Assembly: GCF_000426865.1 (NCBI RefSeq)
Contig: NZ_AUGE01000002.1
Location: 411,581 to 475,580, forward strand
Direction: 5' to 3'
Origin: Citrifermentans bremense R1
Lineage (GTDB): Bacteria > Desulfobacterota > Desulfuromonadia > Geobacterales > Geobacteraceae
Length of the DNA stretch: 64,000 nt
Shown: one piece after another, positions 1 through 10,539 of the stretch
How the letters are laid out: the number at the start of each line of letters is the position of its first letter
Numbering within the stretch: position 1 is the first letter of the stretch
Made by a program: the position numbers and the translations under genes
The notes under the pieces: model-generated
Databases searched by the model: none
What the model was told of the DNA's origin: nothing
Seen by the model: the letters and a program-made list of their open reading frames with translations, nothing else

Positions 1-359
1 AGCTTGAAGCCGTCGCGCGAGAAGAACTTGATCCCGTTGTCCTCGAAGGGGTTGTGGGAAGCGGAGATGACGACGCCTGCGTCGGCGCGCATGGAGGAGG
101 TGATGTTGGCGATGCCGGGGGTAGGAAGCGGCCCTACCAGGAGCACGTCCACGCCCATCGAGCAGATGCCGGCCATGAGCGCGCTTTCCAGCATGTAGCC
201 GGAGAGGCGCGTGTCCTTGCCGATCACGATACGGTGGCGTTTCTTGCCGTTTTTGAAGATGTAGGCGGCCGCGCGGCCGATCTGCATCGCCATTTCTGCA
301 GTCATCGGATAGACGTTGGCCACACCGCGCACCCCGTCCGTTCCGAAAAGCTTCTTCAT
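1..359 (-). CDS. glmM: Phosphoglucosamine mutase, N-terminal part (runs off the left edge)
   Basis: Interconverts glucosamine-6-phosphate and glucosamine-1-phosphate in the cytosol, on the way to UDP-GlcNAc for peptidoglycan and LPS. Only the first 119 codons are inside the window; the remainder lies beyond base 1. The translation opens [15 protein letters not shown], the typical start of the alpha-D-phosphohexomutase family. It contains the catalytic serine loop ISASHNP near residue 100, where the serine carries the phosphate. It is the last visible gene of the ftsH-folP-cdaA-cdaR-glmM run. The cdaA-cdaR-glmM order is also found in Firmicutes, where CdaR and GlmM bind and modulate the cyclase CdaA. 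GlmM rather than another phosphohexomutase is favoured by this context. Confidence 0.95.
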   Translation of the reverse strand, partial: MKKLFGTDGVRGVANVYPMTAEMAMQIGRAAAYIFKNGKKRHRIVIGKDTRLSGYMLESALMAGICSMGVDVLLVGPLPTPGIANITSSMRADAGVVISASHNPFEDNGIKFFSRDGFK

Positions 360-445
360 AGAATCACCTCATATGATGAATTTGGATATTTCACTGCTGA
401 TCGGGCAGCGTCTTAGGCCGCCCATGGGTGCTGCACTCACCCAAG

Positions 446-829
446 CTACTTTCTCTGCGCCAGCACCACCGTAACCGTCTCTGGGAAGATCCGGACCACC
501 TTAAGCTCCGGGTCGAGCCCGAAAGAGCCCTGCGTCGGGGCGATGACCATCTCACCCAGCCCTGCCGTGGAGAGATCGACTTCGCAACGGACCGGGCGCA
601 GGGGGAGGAGTAAAAGCAGGATCTGCGGCCCCGACACGATCACCTGGAGGTTCTCCGGAGGGGGCGAGTCGACCCACACCCCGGACGGCAACCGCTCCAG
701 CGAGACGGGGACGTTCAACTTCATCTCCGCCGGGCGCTCCAGGATGACGCAGGACCAGATCAGCACCGCCAGGAGCACCGAGAGCGCCTTCACCCCCTTG
801 GACCATTCATGCGACTTGGCTTGGGTCAT
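446..829 (-). CDS. cdaR: YbbR/CdaR-like membrane-anchored protein, regulator of CdaA
   Basis: A 127-residue protein with one N-terminal membrane segment (about residues 13-30, rich in L, V, I) followed by a single extracytoplasmic YbbR-like repeat. The repeat carries the usual beta-rich pattern LNVPVSLERLPSG and ends in a short basic tail. Firmicute CdaR proteins carry up to four YbbR repeats; this one has one, as is common in deltaproteobacteria. The start ATG overlaps the stop of the upstream cyclase gene by 4 bases, so the two are probably translationally coupled. The known role of the family is to modulate the membrane diadenylate cyclase. That role here is inferred from the pairing and has not been shown. 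Confidence 0.85.
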   Translation of the reverse strand: MTQAKSHEWSKGVKALSVLLAVLIWSCVILERPAEMKLNVPVSLERLPSGVWVDSPPPENLQVIVSGPQILLLLLPLRPVRCEVDLSTAGLGEMVIAPTQGSFGLDPELKVVRIFPETVTVVLAQRK

Positions 830-1584
830 TTAAGCCACCTCGGTTCCACCAGTCTCCTCAGCGTTTTGCCGAGCGACGGCATGTCGACGACGTCGGTCTT
901 CTTGCCGCCGACCACTATCGAAGCGGTTCCCGTTTCCTCGGATACTACGACCACCACCGCGTCCACCAGTTCGCTCAGCCCCATCGCCGCCCGGTGCCTG
1001 GTCCCGAGGCTCTTGCTGACCTCAAGGTTCTGGGTGAGCGGCAGGAAGCACCCCGCCTTGGTCAACTTGCCGTGCTGGATGATGACCGCGCCGTCGTGTA
1101 TCGGCGAGTAGGGGAGGAATATCGACGAGATCAGCTCGCTGGTCACCTTGGCGTCGATGTCGGTCCCGACGGCCAGGTAGCTGTCCACCTGGATGGCGCG
1201 CTCGATGACGATGAGGGCGCCGATCCGCTTCTGGGCCAGCCCGGCGACGGCGAAAACAAGCTCGTCGATGACGTCGGACATCTCCACGTCCTTTTCGGTA
1301 CGGCTCCTGGTCAGCGTGGCGAAGGCCTTGCGAATGTCGGTCTGGAAGACGACAGCGAGCATGACGACGGAGGAGGCGAGGAAGAGGTCGATGAGGAGCC
1401 GGACTGTGTGCAGGGAGAAAAAACGCGCCAGAAGGTGGCCGGCCACGAGCGCCGACAGCACGGCGAGGATCCGCAGCGCCAGGACCCTCTTCAAGAGCCG
1501 CGAGAGCCGGGTGACGATCAGTATCGTAAGCGACAGGTCCAGCAGGTCCCGCAGCACGGCTATGTTTTGCAGCAATAGATTCAT
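826..1584 (-). CDS. cdaA: Membrane diadenylate cyclase (c-di-AMP synthase)
   Basis: Makes the second messenger c-di-AMP from two ATP. About 252 residues from the ATG at 1584; an upstream in-frame TTG at 1593 is possible, and neither has a clear Shine-Dalgarno. The N-terminal third has three hydrophobic segments (about residues 12-32, 36-55 and 60-80). The DAC domain follows with both diagnostic motifs, HDGAV and GTRHRAAMG. It overlaps cdaR by 4 bases and follows folP in the same operon. c-di-AMP typically controls potassium and osmolyte balance and cell-wall homeostasis, which fits the adjoining glmM. No c-di-AMP phosphodiesterase or riboswitch is visible in the window. Confidence 0.95.
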   Translation of the reverse strand: MNLLLQNIAVLRDLLDLSLTILIVTRLSRLLKRVLALRILAVLSALVAGHLLARFFSLHTVRLLIDLFLASSVVMLAVVFQTDIRKAFATLTRSRTEKDVEMSDVIDELVFAVAGLAQKRIGALIVIERAIQVDSYLAVGTDIDAKVTSELISSIFLPYSPIHDGAVIIQHGKLTKAGCFLPLTQNLEVSKSLGTRHRAAMGLSELVDAVVVVVSEETGTASIVVGGKKTDVVDMPSLGKTLRRLVEPRWLK

Positions 1585-1631
1585 CCGCACCAATCGGGAA
1601 GCGGCAACCGCTTCCGGGTTTAGGCCGGGGG

Positions 1632-2467
1632 CTACATGAGCGCCCGCGCCATGACGGCGACGTCCTTCATGGCAGCCACGTCATGCACCCTGATGATGGA
1701 GGCGCCGTGCGCGACGGACATAGCCACCGCGGCAGCAGTGCCGAAAACTCTCTCTCCCCCTCCCCTGCCGGTCACCGCCCCCACGAAGGACTTCCGGGAC
1801 GGCCCGACCAGAATGGGAAACCCCAGTTCCCGGAACTCGGCGAGCCTCTTGATCAGCTCCAGGTTCCCCTGGACGCTCTTGCCAAAGCCAAGCCCCGGGT
1901 CGACCACGATGCGCCCGTCGGCGATGCCTGCCTTACGCGCGAGGGCCACGCTCTGCTCCAGGTACCTTTTCACCTCCGCCATGAGATCGTCGTAGCCGGT
2001 CTCCGCCTGCATGGTGTCGGGCATGCCGCGCGTATGCATCACCACCACGCCGGCGTCGGCCTCGGCGGTGACGCGTGCCATGTCCGGGTCGAACATGAGG
2101 CCGGTGACGTCGTTGACGATCTCGGCCCCGGCGGCGCACGCCGCGCGGGCGACCTCTGCCTTGTAGGTGTCGATGGAGATGGGGACCTGTATGCGGCGGG
2201 AGAGCGCCTCGATAACCGGGACCACCCGGTCCAGTTCCTGCGCCGTTCCCACAGCCGGGGCGTTGGGGCGGGTGCTCTCGCCCCCGATATCGATGATGTC
2301 GGCTCCCTCGCGCTCCATCTCCTGCGCGCGCTCTATGGCGGCGTCAAGAGAGAAGAAGCGACCCCCGTCCGAAAAGGAATCGGGGGTCACGTTCAATATG
2401 CCCATGATCAGCGGGCGCTCAAGCGAAAGGGCGCGGCGGGAAAGCTGCCACGTTTCGGTTACTGCCA

Positions 2468-2468
<1 letters not shown>
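1632..2468 (-). CDS. folP: Dihydropteroate synthase
   Basis: Condenses 6-hydroxymethyl-7,8-dihydropterin diphosphate with p-aminobenzoate in folate synthesis. About 278 residues, normal for the family. The pterin-binding signatures are all present: MGILNVTPDSFSDGG near residue 22, DIGGESTRP, NDVTG and GPSRKSF near the C-terminus. The ATG at 2468 overlaps the TGA stop of ftsH by one base; an in-frame GTG one codon earlier is an alternative start. The linkage ftsH-folP-cdaA-glmM is a widespread gram-negative arrangement, so this is a housekeeping copy. Confidence 0.96.
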
Positions 2469-4306
<1,838 letters not shown>

Positions 4307-4450
4307 GATTCCTCCCCGTTTGTTTCGTATGCTGCAAGCCCGCGACCTGCCGATGAAGTTCCGGCCGCGCTCGCGGGATGCCAAGTTTGTCTAAGAGTCG
4401 GTTTTACGGCCACTTATGAGAGAGAAAAAAATGCGTTCAAATGAACAAAA

Positions 4451-4479
4451 GGATTACCATAAAGGGTGCTGGTTGACAA
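4451..4479 (-). promoter_or_regulatory. Candidate sigma-70 promoter for the ftsH operon
   Basis: On the minus strand TTGTCA (4474-4479) and TAATCC (4451-4456) are separated by exactly 17 bases, inside the otherwise empty gap between tilS and ftsH. Transcription would begin near 4444 and leave a leader of about 140 bases before the TTG start of ftsH. The -10 box is weak, so this is a moderate call. Confidence 0.4.
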
Positions 4480-4484
4480 GAGCT

Positions 4485-5858
4485 TTAAGGTGTAATTTCA
4501 AGAATTTCCACCCGTAAGACCGCGTCAATCCGGGGTGTCACCCGGCCCCGCTCCGCAAGTCTCACCCCCGGGACCCAGGCAATTTCCCCCTCGCTCAGCA
4601 AAAGCGGTATGCGTCTGCGCAACTTGGGCGGCACCTTCTCATTTATGAAAAGGTCCTTGATTTTCTGCGCTCCGCTCATGCCCAGCGGCGTGAAACGGTC
4701 GCCGGGCCGGAAGCCGCGCAAAAGCCAAGGGAAAGGGACGGCTTCGGGCGAGAGAAAGGCGCTCCAGCGCGACCCGGTGTCGAGGCTATCCGGACGCGGC
4801 AGGCGCTCTACCAGCAGCACCCCTCCGCCGGGAAGCGGGTAGCGCCCCTCCCCCGCAACCACCTGCTCCCATAGGGGTGGTGCCTGATGGGCGGCGTGGC
4901 CGAGGGAAAGTGAGCCGTAGCAGCGCGAAACCCGGCATGCTCCCGGGAGCGTTGCCTCTGCGTTGGGGCGGGTGGACGCGGCAAGGAGGTCGATAGCCTC
5001 CAGGTGCGCAAGGCCGATCCGCATCAGGTCGCCGCGCAGCTCCGTGAGCGCGCGCCGGTAAAGGCGCAGGCGAAGGGCGCGCGGTTCCTTCATGAGCGGC
5101 TCGACCTGGAAGCGGACCTGCCCTCCCTCGTTTACGGCGAACCTTTGGTAGGCGGCTTGAGTGAGCCCTTCCAGCAGTTCCTCGTCCCCGGCGAGTATCT
5201 CCGCGGTGGCGGCCAGACGCTGCGAGACCTTGGGGTTGTAGCGCCTCAATAACGGGATCAGCTCGTGACGGATGCTGTTCCTGAGGATGGCGGTGTCGGC
5301 GTTGGTCGAGTCAGTCCGGAAGGTTAGCCCCCGCTGTTTCAAGTACTGCTCCAGCTTTGCGCGGGAAACCTGCAACAGCGGGCGTTTCAGCTTATCGCCG
5401 GCCGTACCGGCCATGGCGGAGAGGCCTGTCCCGCCGGAACCGCGCAACAGGCGGATCAGCACGGTCTCGGCTTGGTCGTCTTGGTGGTGCGCCAGCGCAA
5501 TGCTGGAGGCTCCGAACTGCGCGGCAGTCCGCTCCAAAAAGGCGTAGCGCGCACGGCGACCGGCGTCCTCCAGGGAGAGCCGCTCGCGGCGCGCCAGATC
5601 TGCGACGTCGCAGCTTTGGGAAACGAAGGGAAGGTGATAGTTGTCGGCGAGGGAGGCGACAAAGGCCTGGTCGGCGTCCGATTCGGCGCCCCTCAGGCAG
5701 TGGTTCAGGTGGGCGACCACCAGGTGCAGTCCGCATTCCAGCCGCGTCATGATGTCCAGGAGGGCCACGGAATCGCACCCCCCAGACACCGCCACGACAA
5801 CGGCCTCGCCCGGGCGAAAGAGGTTCTGGTTACTTACTTTGGTAACTAAGGTCTTCAA
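4485..5858 (-). CDS. tilS: tRNA(Ile)-lysidine synthase
   Basis: Modifies C34 of the CAU-anticodon isoleucine tRNA to lysidine using ATP and lysine, so that AUA codons are read as isoleucine. 457 residues, full length. The PP-loop SGGCDSVAL is at residues 25-33. The N-type ATPase domain continues through HHQDDQAETVLIRLLRGSG. The C-terminal part has the TilS substrate-binding region and the typical RRRIPLL segment near the end. It is immediately upstream of ftsH on the same strand; tilS-ftsH adjacency is widespread in bacteria. The 179-base gap to ftsH holds a candidate promoter. Confidence 0.95.
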   Translation of the reverse strand: MKTLVTKVSNQNLFRPGEAVVVAVSGGCDSVALLDIMTRLECGLHLVVAHLNHCLRGAESDADQAFVASLADNYHLPFVSQSCDVADLARRERLSLEDAGRRARYAFLERTAAQFGASSIALAHHQDDQAETVLIRLLRGSGGTGLSAMAGTAGDKLKRPLLQVSRAKLEQYLKQRGLTFRTDSTNADTAILRNSIRHELIPLLRRYNPKVSQRLAATAEILAGDEELLEGLTQAAYQRFAVNEGGQVRFQVEPLMKEPRALRLRLYRRALTELRGDLMRIGLAHLEAIDLLAASTRPNAEATLPGACRVSRCYGSLSLGHAAHQAPPLWEQVVAGEGRYPLPGGGVLLVERLPRPDSLDTGSRWSAFLSPEAVPFPWLLRGFRPGDRFTPLGMSGAQKIKDLFINEKVPPKLRRRIPLLLSEGEIAWVPGVRLAERGRVTPRIDAVLRVEILEITP

Positions 5859-5869
5859 TAGACTCCTAA

Positions 5870-6112
5870 AGGTTCACCCCGAAAAGGCGGAACACAGAGG
5901 TCGCGGAGGTCACAGAGGTTTTTTTGCGGGAAAGTCAAAGTCTATGGATTTTGCTTTTCCTCTGTGCCCCTCCGTGGTTAAAGCTTTTGCTTCTGTCTTT
6001 AGGTCTAAGCTTTTCCCCAAGAAGATTTTGTTTTTCCCCTGTTTCTGTTTTCCCTCTGTGTCCTCTGTGTCCTTCTGTGGTGAAAGGTTTTTGCCTCTGG
6101 TTTTATCTCTGC
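5870..6112. repeat. Intergenic CTCTGTG-type dispersed repeat
   Basis: A non-coding stretch made of many copies of the phrases CCTCTGTG, TCCGTGG and TTTTGCTTTT on the plus strand, and their complements such as CACAGAGG near 5895. The same vocabulary recurs in gaps at about 20214-20300, 21113-21165, 23105-23160, 32800-32850 and 58975-59070. No hairpin of terminator quality stands out and no gene is supported. It behaves like a family of short dispersed repeats placed between core genes. Confidence 0.6.
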
Positions 6113-6113
6113 T

Positions 6114-6626
6114 TTAGTCCTTGAGCGTGCACTCCTTCTCCCAGTCGAAATAGCCGTCGCCAGTGATGTCCCAAAAGGATTCGATGCGCTGCGCGTAGTA
6201 ATCGAGCTGCGAGCACTCAGCTTCGATCGCCTGGAGAAATTTGAGGGAGATGAGTTGGTGGCCGTACAGAAACCGGTAGAACTCGCGGATGCCGGCGAGG
6301 TATCCATCGATCTCGGTGGCGAGCGGTTCCATGGTATTGACGATGTACCAGTTGCCGGCGAACTGGCGCACGATGCCGGGGCGCTCGTCAAAGAGGCTGC
6401 GCCCCTTGATGGAAACGACGAAATCCCTGACGAAGTAATCGGCGGCGCCGGCAAGTGCGGTGGCGTCTTCGGGAGAAAGCCCGGCCATCTGACTCTCGGC
6501 GTAGAACCGGTGCAGCAGGTCGCTGCAAAGCTTGTCCACCCTGACCTCGTCTTCCAGGGTGGTCGGGACGTAATCCTTCTTGTCTACCTTCAGCACATCG
6601 AATGCCTCTTCGCAAAGCTCTGCCAT
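6114..6626 (-). CDS. Hypothetical cytosolic protein, 170 residues
   Basis: No family recognised. The ATG at 6626 is preferred over an in-frame start ten codons earlier because AGAGGAGC lies at the right distance. The product is acidic and soluble, rich in D and E, with no signal peptide or membrane segment and predicted mostly helical. Notable stretches are DYVPTTLEDEVRVDKLC near the N-terminus and the aromatic-rich end GDGYFDWEKECTLKD. It contains few cysteines and no metal motif. It stands alone, flanked by repeat-rich gaps on both sides, so neighbours give no hint. Composition and codon use match the core genes, so it is probably real and vertically inherited. Confidence 0.7.
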   Translation of the reverse strand: MAELCEEAFDVLKVDKKDYVPTTLEDEVRVDKLCSDLLHRFYAESQMAGLSPEDATALAGAADYFVRDFVVSIKGRSLFDERPGIVRQFAGNWYIVNTMEPLATEIDGYLAGIREFYRFLYGHQLISLKFLQAIEAECSQLDYYAQRIESFWDITGDGYFDWEKECTLKD

Positions 6627-6656
6627 GGTGCTCCTCTTATCCTGAAATCTGTTCAA

Positions 6657-6850
6657 CGTTCAAGGTTCGGTACGTTTTTCCTCTTGGAGCCACAACACCT
6701 TGCGGCTTCTGTGGCCGTCGATACGAAGGCCCCAATGCAGATGACAACGTCGAACGTTGAACATCGAACCGGTGTTGTAGCCGTCGAGACGCGTGAGCCA
6801 AAAGCAGATGGCAACGTCGAACGTTGAACGTCGAACGTTGAACCGGTTTT
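6657..6850. repeat. AACGTTCGACGTT dispersed repeat cluster
   Basis: The gap contains repeated, partly self-complementary words. AACGTCGAACGTTGAAC occurs at about 6748 and 6810, each followed by further copies of CGAACGTTGAAC. CGTTGAAC and its complement GTTCAACG recur several times, including at 6651-6660. The segment ACCGGTGTTGTAGCCGTCGAGACGCGTGAG lies between the two clusters. The words can fold back on each other. Read as protein they give meaningless NVERRTLNVER-like strings, so no gene is called. Confidence 0.6.
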
Positions 6851-7693
6851 CTACCTCTGCCTTCTCGGGTCCAGCGCGTCGCGGATCCCCTCCCCCACCA
6901 GGTTGTAGGAGAGGACCGTGACCAGGATGGCCACCCCCGGGAACAGGGAAAGCCACCAGGCGAACTCGATGTAGTCCTTGCCGGAGGTGAGGATGTTGCC
7001 CCAACTGGGGGTCGGCGGCTGCACCCCGATGCCGAGAAAGGAGAGCGCGGACTCGGTGAGGATGGCACCGGCCACCCCAAGCGTCGCGGAAACCAGCACC
7101 GGGGAGAGGGCGTTGGGGAGGATGTGCCGGAAGATGATGCGTCTATCCGACGCCCCCAGCACCCTCGCCGCGGAGATGAAGTCGCGGCTCTTCAGGGAAA
7201 GAACCTCGGCCCGCACCAGGCGCGCCACCCCCATCCAGCCGGTAAGCCCGATGATGACCATGATGTACCAGATGGACGGCTCCAGCATGGCGATCACCGC
7301 CAGGATCAGGAAGAAGGTGGGGAAGCAGAGCATGATGTCCACTATCCGCATCAGCACCGAATCGACCCAGCCGCCGTAGAATCCCGCGAAGAGCCCCACC
7401 ACGGTCCCTACCGCCACGGCGATGCCGACCGCCACGAAACCGACCTTGAGCGAGACGCGCGCGCCGAAGATCACCCTGGTGAGGACGTCGCGCCCCAATT
7501 CGTCGGTGCCGAACCAGTGCTCGGCGGAGGGGGGGAGCAGCACGTGCCAGGCGTCGATGGCGTCGGGATCGTACGGTGTTATGAAGGAGGCGGCGAAGGA
7601 AAGAAGGAACAATAGCGCGATCACCCAAAGGCCAGCCAGGGCGAAGCGGTTGGCGCTGAAGCGTTCCCAGAACTCGCGAAGTGGTCCGTTCAT
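6851..7693 (-). CDS. ABC peptide-type importer, inner-membrane permease (DppC/OppC family)
   Basis: One of two membrane subunits of a peptide/nickel-type ABC importer. 280 residues with the expected N-terminal membrane segment (about 20-40), a periplasmic stretch ending GTDELGRDVLTRVIFGAR, which is a hallmark of the DppC branch, then five further membrane segments. The EAA loop that contacts the ATPase is recognisable around AARVLGASDRRIIFRHILPN. It starts 3 bases after the stop of the partner permease gene. No ATPase gene follows, so the ATP-hydrolysing subunits must be encoded elsewhere. Substrate cannot be told from sequence. Confidence 0.93.
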   Translation of the reverse strand: MNGPLREFWERFSANRFALAGLWVIALLFLLSFAASFITPYDPDAIDAWHVLLPPSAEHWFGTDELGRDVLTRVIFGARVSLKVGFVAVGIAVAVGTVVGLFAGFYGGWVDSVLMRIVDIMLCFPTFFLILAVIAMLEPSIWYIMVIIGLTGWMGVARLVRAEVLSLKSRDFISAARVLGASDRRIIFRHILPNALSPVLVSATLGVAGAILTESALSFLGIGVQPPTPSWGNILTSGKDYIEFAWWLSLFPGVAILVTVLSYNLVGEGIRDALDPRRQR

Positions 7694-7696
7694 GGG

Positions 7697-8677
7697 CTAG
7701 CCCCTCCCGTGCCGGATGCGCGGATCCGCAACGGCATAGCAGAGGTCGGCCAAAAGGTTGCCGACGAGCGTGAGCCCGGCGCCAATCACGAGGATCCCCA
7801 TGACCAGCGGGTAGTCGCGCGCCATTACCCCCTGGTAGAAGAGCTGCCCCATCCCCGGGATGGAGAAGATGGTCTCGAAGATGACGCTGCCGCCGATCAG
7901 GGCGGGAAGCGAGAAGCCGAGGAGCGTGATCACGGGAAGCAGCGCGTTTTTCAGGGCGTGCCGGTAGATCACCACCCGCTCCCTCACCCCCTTGGCCCGG
8001 GCGGTGGTGATGTAATCCTGCGAGAGCACTTCGAGCATGGTGGAGCGCATGTAGCGGGAAAGGCCGGCGAGGCTTCCGAAGGTGGCGATGGAGATGGGAA
8101 GCAGAAGGTGCTTCGCCAGGTCCCAAAAACGGGCCAGCGTGGGAAGCGCGTCGCTCCCCAGCGAATGGATCCCCGAGATGGGGAGCCAGTTCAGCTTCAC
8201 GCCGAAGAAGTACATGCAGAGCAGCGCAAGCCAGAAGGTCGGAACGGCGAACCCGGCAAAGACGAAGACCGAGATGGCGCGGTCGAGAAGCGTGTCCCGG
8301 TGCACCGCCGCGAGGATACCGATGGGGAGGGCGAGCCCGAACTCCAGGATCAGCGCGATCACGTTCAGCGAGATGGTAATGGGGATCCGTTCCTTGATCT
8401 TGTCCAGCACCGGGCGGTTGTCCGGCGCGAACGAGCGTCCGAAGTCCAGGTGCGCCAGGTTGGAAAGCCACATGCCGTACTGCACGTGGAGCGGCTTGTC
8501 GAGGCCGTAGAACTCGCGCAGCCTCGCCCTAGCCTGTGCCGAGACCTTCGGGCTCATCGCCGTCTGCATCTCGACCGGTTCCCCCGGCGCCAGATGAATC
8601 ACCGTAAAGGTGATCAGCGTGATCCCGAGCAGCAGCGGGAAGAGCATGAGTAAGCGTTTTATCAGGTAGTTAGCCAT
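7697..8677 (-). CDS. ABC peptide-type importer, inner-membrane permease (DppB/OppB family)
   Basis: The second membrane subunit, 326 residues, with six predicted membrane segments. The N-terminus [18 protein letters not shown] is typical of DppB. The EAA loop is [24 protein letters not shown] near residue 225, shown here only as a landmark: it opens [10 protein letters not shown] and ends RHALKNA. It forms a heterodimer with the DppC-type subunit encoded directly downstream. The binding-protein gene lies 260 bases upstream, beyond a repeat-rich gap. Confidence 0.93.
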   Translation of the reverse strand: MANYLIKRLLMLFPLLLGITLITFTVIHLAPGEPVEMQTAMSPKVSAQARARLREFYGLDKPLHVQYGMWLSNLAHLDFGRSFAPDNRPVLDKIKERIPITISLNVIALILEFGLALPIGILAAVHRDTLLDRAISVFVFAGFAVPTFWLALLCMYFFGVKLNWLPISGIHSLGSDALPTLARFWDLAKHLLLPISIATFGSLAGLSRYMRSTMLEVLSQDYITTARAKGVRERVVIYRHALKNALLPVITLLGFSLPALIGGSVIFETIFSIPGMGQLFYQGVMARDYPLVMGILVIGAGLTLVGNLLADLCYAVADPRIRHGRG

Positions 8678-8689
8678 TGAGAACCAGAT

Positions 8690-8936
8690 TAAGATTAAGA
8701 TAAAGATAAAGATAAAGATAAAGGAGAAGCTTTTTAAAACTTCAACCTATTCGTCGATACAGATCATTCAGGATCCCCACTATCTTTCCAGAGCGGGAAG
8801 TGCGCCATAAACAGATGAGTGGCGATAGATAGTTGTTGAGTTTTTCGTTGTCAATTATCAATTGTCAATCGTCAATTGGTTGCCGTCGTCAATCGTCAAT
8901 TGGTTCTCGTCGTCAATCGTCAATTGGTTCTCGTTG
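8690..8936. repeat. Two simple repeats in the permease/binding-protein gap
   Basis: Two different repeats share this non-coding gap. At 8691-8723 the hexamer AAGATA is repeated about five times. At about 8847-8936 a 24-bp unit built on CGTCAATCGTCAATTGGTTC is repeated three times, the last two copies nearly identical, with a more degenerate copy in front. The repeat ends two bases before the stop codon of the binding-protein gene, so it forms the 3' untranslated part of that message. No promoter is evident. Confidence 0.75.
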
Positions 8937-8937
8937 T

Positions 8938-10539
8938 TCACTGCTCCACATACCACTTGATCAAGTTGTAGCTGATCCCCGCAGGTGCAGGCTCGATCCC
9001 CTTGATCCTGGAAGTGACCACCGGCAGCGCGTCCGGGACGTACAGGAAGGTGTAAGGCTGGTCCTGTGCCAGTATCTCCTGGATCCGGTAGTAGCTCTCG
9101 CGCCGTTTGGCCATATCGAAGGTGCCGCGCCCCTCCACGATCAGCCGGTCCAACTCCGGGTTCTTGTAGCCGATGAAGTTCAGCTCCTTGGGGCCGGTCT
9201 TGGACGAGTGCCAGACGTCGTAGAGGTCGGGGTCCTGGGAGATGGTCCAACCGAGCAGCACCGCCTCGAACCTACCCTTGTCGATGAAGTTGGTGAGGAA
9301 GGAGGCCCATTCCATGACGCGGATCTTCACGTCGATGCCGACCCGCTTCAGGCGCCGCTGTATGATCTGGGCGCATTTGAGCCTCTGGTCGTTCCCCTGG
9401 TTGGTCATGATGGTGAAGCTCAACGGCTTGCCGTCTTTGACCAGGATGCCGTCACTCCCCATGACGTACCCCGCTTCCTTCAAGAGAGCCGCGGCGCGGG
9501 CCGGGTCGTAGCCGGGGTCCGCCTCGATCCTCGGTTTCCAGGCCCAGGTCCCCGGCTTGTAGGGGCCATGCGCTATCTGCCCCATCCCGAGCAGGACGCC
9601 CTGGATGATCTCTTCCTTGTTGATGGCGCAGGTGAGCGCGCGGCGCACCCTCACGTCCTGGAACATGGGAAGCCGCAGGTTGTACCCCAGGTAGGTGTAC
9701 GCGGAGGCCGGGTAGCGGTACTTGTTGAAGCGGGAAAGGAACTCGCGGCTTCCGGTCTGGCGCTGATACTGCACCGGGGAAAGCCCCATCATGTCGATGC
9801 CGCCGGCCTTCAGCTCCATGTACATGGTGGAGTTGTCCGGGATGATGCGATAGACGTAGGGCGAGAGGTGCGGCGCCCCCTCGTAGTAATGCGGGTTCGC
9901 CTCCAGGATCAACCTCTGTCCCGGCACCCACTCCTTGAAGATGTAGGGGCCGGTACCGACCGGCTTCCTGGAGAGCGGGCTCTTGGTGATGTCCTTCCCT
10001 TCCAGCAGGTGCGCCGGCAGCACCGGCATCCCCCACGACGCCAAGGCCGGCGCGAAGGGCTTGGCGTAACGCACCTTGAAGGTGTAAGTATCCACCGCCT
10101 CGGCGGTCTGCACCTGCTTGAAGTCCTCCGCATATGCGGTCGGCGTCTTGGGGTCGATGGTGACCTTATAGGTATAGAGGACGTCGCGGGAGGTGAAGTC
10201 GTGGCCGTCATGCCACTTGACGCCGCGGCGCAGGTGGAAGGTGATGCCGAGGCCGTCGGGAGAAACCTCCCACGACTGGGCCAGGTCCCCCTCCAGCTTC
10301 AGGTTCTTGTCGTAGCGCACCAGCCCGTTGTACACCAGGCCAGCCACATCGCTGGAGGCGGAGTCGGCGGAGAGTATCGGTATCAGGTTCGAGGGCTCGC
10401 CGATGCTGCCGGTAACAAAGGAGCTGCCGCGGGAAGCACCCCCACCCTGCGCGCGCGCCTTGTCCTCAGGCGCACCCTTGGCGCAACCGGCAAAGACAAT
10501 GAGGGCGAGAAGGAGGGGGAAACAGCGGGAAAAGGTCAT
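8938..10539 (-). CDS. Peptide-type ABC transporter substrate-binding lipoprotein
   Basis: A periplasmic family-5 solute-binding protein that delivers peptides or similar ligands to the permeases downstream. 533 residues. The signal peptide ends in a lipobox (VFAGC, cysteine near residue 18), so it is lipid-anchored. The family-5 pattern is clear: an early stretch ending LVYNGLVRYD, WHDGHDFTSRDVLYTYK near residue 110, and GPYIFKEW around 200. Its start overlaps the stop of the upstream TPR gene by 4 bases, indicating translational coupling. Ligand class cannot be decided from sequence; dipeptides, oligopeptides, nickel chelates or opines are all possible. Confidence 0.92.
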   Translation of the reverse strand: MTFSRCFPLLLALIVFAGCAKGAPEDKARAQGGGASRGSSFVTGSIGEPSNLIPILSADSASSDVAGLVYNGLVRYDKNLKLEGDLAQSWEVSPDGLGITFHLRRGVKWHDGHDFTSRDVLYTYKVTIDPKTPTAYAEDFKQVQTAEAVDTYTFKVRYAKPFAPALASWGMPVLPAHLLEGKDITKSPLSRKPVGTGPYIFKEWVPGQRLILEANPHYYEGAPHLSPYVYRIIPDNSTMYMELKAGGIDMMGLSPVQYQRQTGSREFLSRFNKYRYPASAYTYLGYNLRLPMFQDVRVRRALTCAINKEEIIQGVLLGMGQIAHGPYKPGTWAWKPRIEADPGYDPARAAALLKEAGYVMGSDGILVKDGKPLSFTIMTNQGNDQRLKCAQIIQRRLKRVGIDVKIRVMEWASFLTNFIDKGRFEAVLLGWTISQDPDLYDVWHSSKTGPKELNFIGYKNPELDRLIVEGRGTFDMAKRRESYYRIQEILAQDQPYTFLYVPDALPVVTSRIKGIEPAPAGISYNLIKWYVEQ

